Made by a program: the position numbers and the translations under genes. A stretch of 12,242 nucleotides of DNA from positions 1 through 12,242 of the forward strand of contig JAJYDR010000069.1 in assembly GCA_021777285.1 (NCBI GenBank), read 5' to 3'. This DNA is from Actinomycetes bacterium (GTDB taxonomy: Bacteria; Actinomycetota; Acidimicrobiia; Acidimicrobiales; RAAP-2). Of this stretch, positions 5,896-12,242 are shown piece by piece; positions within the stretch are counted from its first letter, which is position 1; the number at the start of each line of letters is the position of its first letter. The notes under the pieces are model-generated. The model did no database searches. It was not told where the DNA came from and saw only the letters and a program-made list of their open reading frames with translations.

Positions 5896-6791
5896 GGGGA
5901 CACCGCCTCAGCGGTCAGATCGAGGAAGATCTCTTCGAGCGACGTTGCTTCGCTCAGTAACTCATGTACGGCTATCCCCTCGGCGAACGCGATGTCGCCA
6001 ACCCGCTCCCTCGTAGCGCCCTGAACTAGCAGCGTGTGGTCACTCGACCGAGTGCTCGTGATTCCCTCTCGCTGTAGCGCGAGAGCCAGCTGGTCGGGCT
6101 TCGCGCTTTGCACGCGAACCACAGCACCCACGCGAGCCGTCAAATCTTCGAGCGTCGATTCGGTGATCAACCGACCGTGACTGATGATGAGCACCCGATC
6201 CACGGTTTGGGCAATCTCGGCGAGGACATGGCTCGAGATGAGCACCGTTCGACCGCGCGAGGCGAAGTCTCGCAAAAAGTCTCGCAACCATCGAACCCCT
6301 TCTGGATCGAGTCCGTTCGCCGGTTCATCCAGCACGAGCAGATCGGGATCACCGAGCAAGGCCGACGCCAGCCCCAGGCGCTGACGCATGCCGAGCGAGT
6401 ATCCCTTCACCCGACGGCTGGCGGCTTCTTGCAGCTCCACGAGTTCAAGAACGTCGTCGGCCCTCTGGTCGGGGAGGCCAACGGCTCGACCCAACATTCG
6501 AAGATGATCGCGTCCCGACCTCCCGGGATGAAAGTCGGTCGCCTCAAGCACCGCGCCGACGCGCAACGCTGGTTCGTCCAACTCGCCGTAGGGCTTGCCA
6601 AAGATCGTTGCGTGACCGAGCGTGGGCTTCGCCAGCCCCAACAACATCCGCAACGTCGTTGACTTTCCCGCACCATTTGGACCGAGGAACCCGGTGATCG
6701 TGCCCGCTTCGATATTGAAACTCAAGTTATCGACGGCCAGCAGATCGCCGTATCGCTTGCTGAGCGACACACTCTCAATCACGTAGTTCAT
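5892..6791 (-). CDS. ABC transporter ATP-binding protein (drug-export type)
   Basis: A 299-residue cytoplasmic ATPase powering the adjacent permease. Visible elements: A-loop Tyr14, Walker A GPNGAGKST (38-46), signature YSLGMRQRLG (131-140), Walker B LLVLDEP (151-157, with catalytic Glu156), D-loop NGLDP (159-163) and H-loop His188. The Q-loop region reads GAVLEA with Glu83 where many ABC ATPases have Gln, a common variant in actinobacterial ABC-2 exporters. The C-terminal 85 residues form the accessory domain of the drug-export subgroup, ending in the EEIFLDLT-type motif. It follows merR with a 61-nt gap and overlaps the permease start by 4 nt. An ATG start at 6791 gives the standard family N-terminus; the ribosome site is weak. 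Confidence 0.95.
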   Translation of the reverse strand: MNYVIESVSLSKRYGDLLAVDNLSFNIEAGTITGFLGPNGAGKSTTLRMLLGLAKPTLGHATIFGKPYGELDEPALRVGAVLEATDFHPGRSGRDHLRMLGRAVGLPDQRADDVLELVELQEAASRRVKGYSLGMRQRLGLASALLGDPDLLVLDEPANGLDPEGVRWLRDFLRDFASRGRTVLISSHVLAEIAQTVDRVLIISHGRLITESTLEDLTARVGAVVRVQSAKPDQLALALQREGITSTRSSDHTLLVQGATRERVGDIAFAEGIAVHELLSEATSLEEIFLDLTAEAVSP

Positions 6792-6852
6792 GCACGCTCG
6801 CTCTCGTCCTCAGGATAGGTCGGAAACGGCTCCGCCGAGGATGTTTGGTTGT

Positions 6853-7725
6853 TCACGCGTGCGCGGGGGCATACGGTACGGCGAAGTCGCAGTACGGTGC
6901 GCTCGTCTCGGTCACTGGTCCATTGGCGAGGTACGTGATGCGCACGCCGAGATCACCGGGCTGGCTCCCCGGTTCGAAGCGTTGGTCCGACGCCCACGCG
7001 CGTAGTGCCTCCGATGCGAGTTGCCACGACACTCCTGGGTCCCCTCCGGGTGCCGTTGGCAGCGACTCATTCGGCAGCGCGACATACGCCTCAAAGTGGG
7101 CCGGCTCGATTCGCAGGTTCAACTCGGGGTACTTCGATGTCAGTCCCTCGGCGACCGCGGACGGAACCGGCTTGCACCATTCGACGGGACCGTCGCTGTC
7201 AACGCTCACCTCCCCCCAGTAGATGGAGAACATCGCGCCCGCTCGCCCCTCCATCGTCGGTAACGGTCGATCGCGCAAGATCGCAATGAATTCCTTGCCA
7301 AGCGCCCACGCTCCTCGCGGGTCGACAGCACGCTTCAGGCTCAACACCCTGCGTTCCGGCATCGCTCGGGTCATCACTTCGTACATCACGGTCTCCCTTC
7401 CACTGAGTTTGTTGACGAGGTATTCGGCGAGTTCACGCCGTGCGCCATGCGTCGATTCGATATCTCGCCAGTACGCGGCTAGGCGTCCCGCGGCGTCCAC
7501 ACGTTCACACGCGAGCAACTCCTTCACGAGTGATAGTGGCAGGTCCAGCTGACGTAGCAATGCCACGAGCCGTGCATCATCAAGCTGCGAGACGTCGTAG
7601 TAGCGATAGCCCGTCACTCCGTCCACCCTCGCGGGAACAAGTACGCCGAGTTCGTCATAGTGACGCAGCGCCTTGATGGAAAGGCGCGAACGCCGTGCGA
7701 ACTCGCCAATGCCGAACTCATCCAT
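6853..7725 (-). CDS. MerR-family regulator with GyrI/BmrR-like ligand domain
   Basis: A 290-residue transcription activator. Residues 3-70 are the MerR winged helix (IGEFARRSRLSIKALRHYDELG, then the wing GYRYYDVSQL at 39-48). Residues 75-110 form the dimerisation helix. Residues 113-290 resemble the GyrI-like effector domain that binds drug-like cations or hydrophobic compounds in BmrR and TipA relatives. The start at 7725 has Shine-Dalgarno GAAGGAG 8 nt upstream; the frame is open further to 7869 but that part covers the promoter. It leads an operon with the ABC ATPase and permease. The promoter at 7769-7799 carries a 19-bp spacer with a dyad, so the protein very likely activates its own operon when a ligand, probably the exported compound, binds. 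Confidence 0.93.
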   Translation of the reverse strand: MDEFGIGEFARRSRLSIKALRHYDELGVLVPARVDGVTGYRYYDVSQLDDARLVALLRQLDLPLSLVKELLACERVDAAGRLAAYWRDIESTHGARRELAEYLVNKLSGRETVMYEVMTRAMPERRVLSLKRAVDPRGAWALGKEFIAILRDRPLPTMEGRAGAMFSIYWGEVSVDSDGPVEWCKPVPSAVAEGLTSKYPELNLRIEPAHFEAYVALPNESLPTAPGGDPGVSWQLASEALRAWASDQRFEPGSQPGDLGVRITYLANGPVTETSAPYCDFAVPYAPAHA

Positions 7726-7745
7726 GCACCGTGCTCCTTCGTCGT

Positions 7746-7760
7746 CTCGCGGAGACCGCG
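7746..7760. other. Perfect hairpin in the merR leader
   Basis: TCGCGG-AGA-CCGCGA is a 6-bp perfect stem with a 3-nt loop, located just after the predicted transcription start of the merR operon (near 7762). It could stabilise the 5' end of the mRNA or be a second protein site. Position and symmetry are visible; the role is not. Confidence 0.4.
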
Positions 7761-7768
7761 ACCAGCTC

Positions 7769-7799
7769 AGTATGCGGCCTCCCCCAGGGTGAGAGTCAA
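7769..7799 (-). promoter_or_regulatory. MerR-type promoter with 19-bp spacer and dyad
   Basis: On the minus strand, -35 TTGACT (7799-7794) and -10 CATACT (7774-7769) are separated by 19 bp, longer than the optimal 17 and characteristic of promoters that MerR proteins activate by DNA untwisting. The spacer contains a dyad CTCACCC-T-GGGGGAG (7793-7779) with one mismatch, similar to the GACTCTCC...GGGAG sites of drug-responsive MerR regulators. It drives merR and, presumably, the two ABC genes behind it. Confidence 0.8.
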
Positions 7800-7914
7800 G
7801 TCTGATTCGACCCGTCAAGTGACGTTTGCGGCCACCTTGAACCGGTCGCGTCGGTGGCCCCGGCATCAACGAGTGGCACGATGTCGGTTCGGCTCTGACC
7901 CGCTCCCGACTGGG

Positions 7915-8412
7915 TCAGCCCACCACCGACCTCGTCACCGCTAATCGATAGCCACGTCCCTGCCGGCCACCGACCTCTACTGGCCCAGTGACAACGAAGC
8001 CGCACTTCTCGAGAACTCGTTGCGACGCGACGTTCTCGTCACTCGTCCGAGCGGTGAGCACCGTCAACGACAGCTCGTTCTCGGCCAACGCGCACAGCGA
8101 TCGTAAGGCGTCGGTGGCAAGTCCACGTCCCGTGGCACGCTCGTCCACTCGGTAGCCGACCTCGGCCGTCCCATCATTGATCTCGTACAAATTGAATCGC
8201 CCCAGAACCGATCCGAATTCGTCGACCACGACGTAGTAGGCGCACGTACCGGCGTCTTGCTCGTTCAAACACGATCGATGGTGTTCGGCGAAGTGCTCGA
8301 AGTAGGCGTCGCCGCGATCAGAGATGGTGCCAACGAAGAAGTCCCGGTTCTCGGTCTCGAATGTGAGGACGGCGTCAGCGTGGTCGCTCCGAAGGCGTTC
8401 TAGAACCCACAC
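7915..8412 (-). CDS. GNAT-family N-acetyltransferase (RimJ/RimL-like)
   Basis: A 165-residue acetyltransferase that transfers acetyl from acetyl-CoA to an amine, possibly a protein N-terminus or a small molecule. Visible elements: substrate-side N-terminal half (1-57), strand YYVVVDEFGSVLGRFNLYEI (59-78), AcCoA pyrophosphate loop ERATGRGLATDAL (91-103) and the RimJ/RimL-type C-terminal motif NVASQRVLEKCGF (127-139). The length is typical and complete. It starts at GTG 8412, and no nearby ATG fits. A TACACT hexamer lies 6 nt upstream (minus strand), suggesting a leaderless transcript, and no Shine-Dalgarno is visible. It is 190 nt upstream of merR on the same strand, but the merR promoter lies between, so it is probably a separate unit. 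Confidence 0.9.
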   Translation of the reverse strand: MWVLERLRSDHADAVLTFETENRDFFVGTISDRGDAYFEHFAEHHRSCLNEQDAGTCAYYVVVDEFGSVLGRFNLYEINDGTAEVGYRVDERATGRGLATDALRSLCALAENELSLTVLTARTSDENVASQRVLEKCGFVVTGPVEVGGRQGRGYRLAVTRSVVG

Positions 8413-8463
8413 GCGCCGAGTGTACCGGCCACCGTCGCCGCGACGTCACGGACGTACGGCGAC

Positions 8464-8482
8464 GATTACTCGATTCGTAATC
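8464..8482. promoter_or_regulatory. Inverted repeat in the divergent GNAT / PLP-enzyme region
   Basis: GATTAC (8464-8469) and GTAATC (8477-8482) form a perfect 6-bp inverted repeat with a 7-nt centre, in the 170-bp gap between two divergent genes. It could be an operator. I find no convincing -35/-10 pair next to it. Confidence 0.25.
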
Positions 8483-8582
8483 CGGAGTCGCCTTGTCCGA
8501 ACCTCACACCCGATGCATCGTCGTCGGGTCGTCACGCGACCAACGCCCCAAGGTCGTAATGTGGCCGAAGGCGAGGAGTGAC

Positions 8583-9509
8583 ATGGACACGGATCACGTC
8601 GCAACGGTGCTCGATGCGATCGGGGCGACGCCCCTTATCAACGTTGACGGCGTCTTCATCAAGCTCGAGTACTTGAATCCATCGGGCTCGATCAAAGCGA
8701 GAATGGCGCGTTATATCATCGAACGCGCGGAGCGCGAAGGTCTGCTCCGTCGCGGTGACACGATCGTGGAAGCATCGAGTGGCAACACCGGCAACGCGAT
8801 GAGCATGGTCGCTGCGGTCAAGGGTTACCGCATGCTCGTGGTCATGCCCGCGGGGCTCAGCAGCGAGCGAGCTGCGATCTCAACGGCCTTTGGCGCCGAG
8901 CTGCACACCATCGGGACCTTCCACGTGAACGACGCGCTCGAAGAGGCTGACCGACTTGGCCGAGAGCCCGGCTACTTCGCGCCGCACCAGTTCTCCAACG
9001 AGTGGAACATCGAGGAGAACCGGACCTGGCTCGGCCCCGAGATTCTCGCCCAGTTGCCACCGGGCCATTTGCCGGACGCGTTCATCATGGGCGTGGGGAC
9101 CGGTGGCACACTCATCGGTGTCGGACAGGCCTTCCGATTGGTGAACCCGTCGGCCCTCGTCGTAGCGCTCGAACCGGCCGAGTCCTCCACGATCGTCTGT
9201 GGCGACATCGCGTTGCACCGTATCGAAGGGATCTCCGACGGCTTCGTTCCACCCATCTACCAACGAAACGCCGAACTCGTCGATCGCGTCATCGCGGTCC
9301 ATAGCGATGACGCCGTCGCCGAGATGCGACGGCTCGCGCGCGAACACGGGATCCTCGTTGGCCCGAGTTCCGGCGCGAATCTCGTGGTCGCCCGTCAGGT
9401 TCTCGCCGATCTGCCCGCCGGCGCCATTGTCGTGACCATCTTCCCCGACGAGGGCGAGAAGTATCTCAGTGAGTACTTCGCTATCGGTGAGGGATCGACG
9501 ACCCACTAA
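8583..9509 (+). CDS. Cysteine synthase-family PLP-dependent enzyme
   Basis: A 308-residue fold-type II PLP enzyme of the O-acetylserine sulfhydrylase/cystathionine beta-synthase group, which performs beta-replacement on an activated serine. The PLP-binding Lys38 sits in NPSGSIKAR (family NPxxSxKDR; here Ala replaces Asp). SSGNTG (65-70) binds the substrate carboxylate, GTGGT (172-176) the PLP phosphate, and PSSGAN (261-266) the pyridine nitrogen. FPDEGEKYLS near the end matches the family tail PDSGERYLS. The start at 8583 has AGGAG upstream at good spacing; the open frame continues 30 codons further upstream with poor coding character. No serine acetyltransferase gene is adjacent, so cysteine synthesis is likely but not certain. 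It converges on the SDR gene, and the two stop codons overlap. Confidence 0.92.
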   Translation: MDTDHVATVLDAIGATPLINVDGVFIKLEYLNPSGSIKARMARYIIERAEREGLLRRGDTIVEASSGNTGNAMSMVAAVKGYRMLVVMPAGLSSERAAISTAFGAELHTIGTFHVNDALEEADRLGREPGYFAPHQFSNEWNIEENRTWLGPEILAQLPPGHLPDAFIMGVGTGGTLIGVGQAFRLVNPSALVVALEPAESSTIVCGDIALHRIEGISDGFVPPIYQRNAELVDRVIAVHSDDAVAEMRRLAREHGILVGPSSGANLVVARQVLADLPAGAIVVTIFPDEGEKYLSEYFAIGEGSTTH

Positions 9510-10270
9510 AGCGGCGTGACGTAGGCGGCCCCGATACCGCCGTCAACGAGGAACGTCGACGACGTGATGAACGAAGCGTCGTCGCTGGCGAGAAAGAGCA
9601 CGGCGCTCGCGATCTCCTCGGGTTCCGCGAAGCGCCCCATGGGTACGTGAACGAGTCGTCGCGCCGCGCGTTCGGGATCCTTCGCGAAGAGTTCGCGCAG
9701 CAGCGGCGTGTTGACCGGTCCCGGACACAGCGCGTTCACCCGTATGCCCTGACGGGCGAACTGGACACCCAACTCCCGACTCATCGATAGCACCCCACCC
9801 TTGGACGCCGTGTAGGAGACCTGGGACGTGGCTGAACCGAGCATGGCGACGAAAGAAGCGGTGTTGATGATCGAGCCACCGCCGCGCTCGAGCAGCAGCG
9901 GTATCCCGTATTTGCAGCAGAGATACACCGAGGTCAGATTGACGTCCTGGACTCGCCGCCAGGCGTCGAGTCCTGTCGTGAGGATCGAGTCGTCATCGGC
10001 CGGTGAGATGCCCGCATTGTTAAAAAGGACATCGACACCGCCGTAGACCTCAACGACGCGGGCGTACATTGCCTGGACGCTCGCCTCATCGGCGACGTCG
10101 ACGTGCACGTACGTGCCACCGATTTCGGCGGCGAGTGCCGAACCCGCGTCGTCGGCCACGTCCGCGACGACGACCTTCGCCCCTTCGGCGGCGAACCGCT
10201 TCGCCGTCGCGAGCCCGATGCCACTCGCGCCACCAGTGATGATCGCTACCTTGTTCTCCAGACGTCCCAT
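9506..10270 (-). CDS. Short-chain dehydrogenase/reductase (SDR), NAD-type
   Basis: A 254-residue classical SDR that interconverts an alcohol and a carbonyl. The cofactor loop TGGASGIG is at 12-19, with Asp37 after the second strand (VVVAD), which favours NAD(H) over NADP(H). NNAG is at 84-87. The catalytic set is Asn111, Ser139, Tyr153 and Lys157 (YTASK), and the substrate loop PGPVNTPL follows. Two consecutive ATGs exist; the second (10270) has better spacing to GGAGG (10279-10275), the first being only 1 nt away. Start and upstream stop overlap (ATGATG containing TGA), coupling it to the aldehyde dehydrogenase. Often labelled 3-oxoacyl-ACP reductase by similarity, but no fatty-acid gene is nearby. 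In this operon a role as dehydrogenase of a hydroxylated intermediate makes more sense. Confidence 0.93.
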   Translation of the reverse strand: MGRLENKVAIITGGASGIGLATAKRFAAEGAKVVVADVADDAGSALAAEIGGTYVHVDVADEASVQAMYARVVEVYGGVDVLFNNAGISPADDDSILTTGLDAWRRVQDVNLTSVYLCCKYGIPLLLERGGGSIINTASFVAMLGSATSQVSYTASKGGVLSMSRELGVQFARQGIRVNALCPGPVNTPLLRELFAKDPERAARRLVHVPMGRFAEPEEIASAVLFLASDDASFITSSTFLVDGGIGAAYVTPL

Positions 10271-11625
10271 CATTCCTCCGTTGCTATGAACACGTTTTTC
10301 TCCTCGCTGAAGGAGCGCAGCGCGTCGGGACCGAGTTCACGGCCCAGACCCGATTGCTTGAAACCCCCGAAAGGGGTCGAGTAACGCACCGACGAATTTG
10401 AGTTGATCGATAGCGTGCCCGTCTCGACGCCCCGAGCGGTGCGCAGTGCCCGACCGATATCCCGACTCCAAATCGAGCCCGAGAGACCGTAGGGACCCTC
10501 GTTGGCGAGCGCGATGGCCTGCGCCTCGTCCTCGAAACGCACGACCGAGACGACCGGCCCGAAGATCTCCTCACAGTAGGAACGCGCCGTACGATCCGTG
10601 GCGTCGAGCACCGTCGGTGGAAACCAGAAGCCCGGTCCGCTCGGCGCACTGCCCTGGAACGCAACGGTCGATTCGTCGACGTAACTGGCGACCGTGTCAC
10701 GATGGGCCGCGGTGATGAGCGGACCCATCTCGCTCGCCTCGTCGCGAGGGTCGATCACCTTGACCGCCTTGACAGCGGCTTCGAAGTACTCCATGAACCG
10801 GTCGTAACCCGATGACTGGACGAGCAGACGCGATCGCGCGCAGCAGTCCTGACCCGCGTTATCAAAGACCGCGTACGGTGCCATGGCGCCCGCTCGCTCG
10901 AGGTCGGCGTCGGCGTAGACAATGTTGGCGCTCTTGCCGCCAAGTTCCAGGGTGAGACGCTTCACCTGCGCCGCACACCCTTCCATGATCCGGCGACCAG
11001 CGGCGTTGGACCCAGTGAAGCAGATCTTGCGAACCGAGGGGTGCGTCACGAATCGCTCACCGACCGTCGACCCCTCACCGGTGATGACCTGGAACACCCC
11101 CTCGGGGATACCCGATTCCAGGGCGAGCTCACCGATCCGTATCGCGGTGAGCGGCGTGAGTGACGCGGGCTTCAACACCACCGTATTGCCCGCCGCCAAC
11201 GCGGGACCCAGCCCCCAACCCATAATCGGCATGGGAAAATTCCACGGCACGATGATGCCGACCACACCGAGGGGTTCAAAGAAAGTCATGTCGACGCCAC
11301 CAGCCACCGGAATCTGGCGGCCGACGTGCCGTTCCGGTGCACCCGCGTAGTAGTGCAGGACGTCTCGAACGTTGCCGGCCTCCCAGCGGGCATTGGCGAT
11401 CGTGTGCCCGGAGTTTGCGACCTCGAGTTGGGCCAGCTCCTCGATGTGGCCGTCGACGACCTCCGCGAAACGCCGGAGCAGTCGCGCACGATCGGCCGGG
11501 GTCACCGTGCGCCACTGCGTCGCCGCCTGCGCGGCACGTTCGATCGCGCGATCGGCCTCGTCGACGTCGTGCATGACCACCGAGGCGATCTCAACCTCGG
11601 TCGACGGATTGACTATGGAAATCAT
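10270..11625 (-). CDS. Aldehyde dehydrogenase of the glutamylation cluster
   Basis: A 451-residue NAD(P)-dependent aldehyde dehydrogenase. The active-site elements are PWN with Asn129, LKP with Lys152, FTGS at 203-206, ELGGKS with Glu227, GQDC with nucleophile Cys261 (a second Cys follows at 262), and EEIFGP further on. The C-terminal PFGGFKQSGLGRE segment is intact. Two starts are possible: ATG at 11631 overlaps the upstream stop (ATGA), but ATG at 11625 lies 8 nt from GAGAGG and begins MISIVNP, the usual family start. It lies between the glutamine synthetase-like ligase and the SDR, overlapping or abutting both, so it probably oxidises a gamma-glutamylated aldehyde, as PuuC does in putrescine catabolism. 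The substrate is inferred from context only. Confidence 0.93.
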   Translation of the reverse strand: MISIVNPSTEVEIASVVMHDVDEADRAIERAAQAATQWRTVTPADRARLLRRFAEVVDGHIEELAQLEVANSGHTIANARWEAGNVRDVLHYYAGAPERHVGRQIPVAGGVDMTFFEPLGVVGIIVPWNFPMPIMGWGLGPALAAGNTVVLKPASLTPLTAIRIGELALESGIPEGVFQVITGEGSTVGERFVTHPSVRKICFTGSNAAGRRIMEGCAAQVKRLTLELGGKSANIVYADADLERAGAMAPYAVFDNAGQDCCARSRLLVQSSGYDRFMEYFEAAVKAVKVIDPRDEASEMGPLITAAHRDTVASYVDESTVAFQGSAPSGPGFWFPPTVLDATDRTARSYCEEIFGPVVSVVRFEDEAQAIALANEGPYGLSGSIWSRDIGRALRTARGVETGTLSINSNSSVRYSTPFGGFKQSGLGRELGPDALRSFSEEKNVFIATEE

Positions 11626-11627
11626 GC

Positions 11628-12242
11628 TCATAACCTCTCGAATCCTCGGAATCGTTCCCAATCGGTCACCGCAGCGTCAAAGACGGCGACCTCAACCCGC
11701 GCGGCGTGGACGTAGTGGTCGACTACGTCGTCACCAAAAGCTTCGCGGGCCACGACCGACGCGTCAAACAGTGCGGCAGCCTCTCGGAGGGTCGTCGGGA
11801 CGCGAGGTGCGTCAGCAGCGTAGGCGTTGCCCGTGAATGGCGGCGCGAGGGGCAGCGACTCCTCGATGCCGCGAAGTCCCGCGGCGACCAGGGCGGCCTC
11901 GGCGAGATAGGGATTGACGTCCCCGCCCGGGATCCGGCACTCCACGCGAACCGACGACCCGTGTCCCACGACTCGAAAGGCGCACGTCCGATTATCAAGC
12001 CCCCACACCAGAGCGGTCGGCGCGAACGACCCCTCGACGAAGCGCTTGTAGCTGTTGACGTTGGGCGCCAGCCACAGCGACATCTCCCTCGCGTAGGCGA
12101 TCTGACCGGCCAAGAAGTGCTCGAAGATCGGCGAGAACCCGTACGGCCCATCGCCAGTGAAGATCGGTTCACCGGCGCGGTTGCGAAGCGAGAGATGGAT
12201 GTGGCAGGAGTTACCTTCGCGCTCGTTGAATTTCGCCATGAA
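11628..12242 (-). CDS. Glutamine synthetase-like gamma-glutamyl-amine ligase (C-terminal part)
   Basis: The last 204 or so residues of a glutamine synthetase-fold ligase; the N-terminal half is beyond the window edge, where the frame is still open. Visible are MAKFNEREGNSCHIHLSL (metal/ATP site, with HIH replacing the canonical GSGMH), NVNSYKRFVEGSFAPTA, WGLDNRTCAFRV (canonical NRSAAIR) and VECRIPGGDVNPYLA (the Glu/Arg metal-glutamate site). These variants match GlnA3/GlnA4 and PuuA-type enzymes, which join glutamate to polyamines, ethanolamine or other amines instead of ammonia. No Tyr-adenylylation loop is present, so regulation by GlnE is unlikely. The stop overlaps the aldehyde dehydrogenase's upstream ATG by 4 nt. 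It is the most upstream gene of the operon in the window. The exact amine cannot be read from the sequence. Confidence 0.9.
   Translation of the reverse strand, partial: FMAKFNEREGNSCHIHLSLRNRAGEPIFTGDGPYGFSPIFEHFLAGQIAYAREMSLWLAPNVNSYKRFVEGSFAPTALVWGLDNRTCAFRVVGHGSSVRVECRIPGGDVNPYLAEAALVAAGLRGIEESLPLAPPFTGNAYAADAPRVPTTLREAAALFDASVVAREAFGDDVVDHYVHAARVEVAVFDAAVTDWERFRGFERL

Overview
The window is GC-rich, densely coded bacterial DNA that looks actinobacterial, perhaps an Acidimicrobiia-type lineage. That placement is inferred from several signs: short 5' leaders with -10 boxes right at the start codon, a MerR/ABC-2 drug-efflux operon of actinobacterial style, and a glutamine synthetase-like/aldehyde dehydrogenase/SDR cluster of the GlnA3/GlnA4 type. 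No rRNA or marker gene is present to fix the taxonomy.

Layout, left to right. (1) 39-1767: tRNA-His(GTG), an intact aldehyde dehydrogenase gene and tRNA-Lys(CTT). (2) 1768-5033: an accessory segment of about 3.3 kb that starts at the 3' end of tRNA-Lys and ends in a degenerate direct copy of the 3' part of that tRNA (4991-5033). This is the footprint of integration at a tRNA gene. It holds a small GntR (YtrA-like) regulator divergent from a membrane-anchored DUF4232-type protein, with two perfect ATAGTACTAT palindromes between them. It also holds a frameshifted IS30-type transposase remnant, a Phd/YefM-RelE toxin-antitoxin pair with a clear promoter, and a GC-rich stretch of broken frames. 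No integrase is visible. (3) 5164-7799 (minus): an operon of a MerR-family regulator with a GyrI/BmrR-like ligand domain, an ABC ATPase and an ABC-2 permease. Its promoter has the 19-bp spacer and central dyad typical of MerR control. (4) 7915-8412 (minus): a RimJ/RimL-like GNAT acetyltransferase. (5) 8583-9509 (plus): a cysteine-synthase-fold PLP enzyme, convergent with the next cluster and overlapping it at the stop codons. (6) 9506-12242 (minus): a tightly coupled operon of a gamma-glutamyl-amine ligase (glutamine synthetase fold, cut by the window edge), an aldehyde dehydrogenase and an NAD-type SDR.

How the genes work together. The last cluster fits catabolism of an amine or amino-alcohol by gamma-glutamylation, followed by alcohol-to-aldehyde-to-acid oxidation. 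The MerR operon fits ligand-induced export of a drug-like compound. The tRNA-Lys segment is a decayed mobile or accessory island, probably kept by its toxin-antitoxin pair. The least familiar unit is the GntR/DUF4232 divergent pair with its double palindrome.
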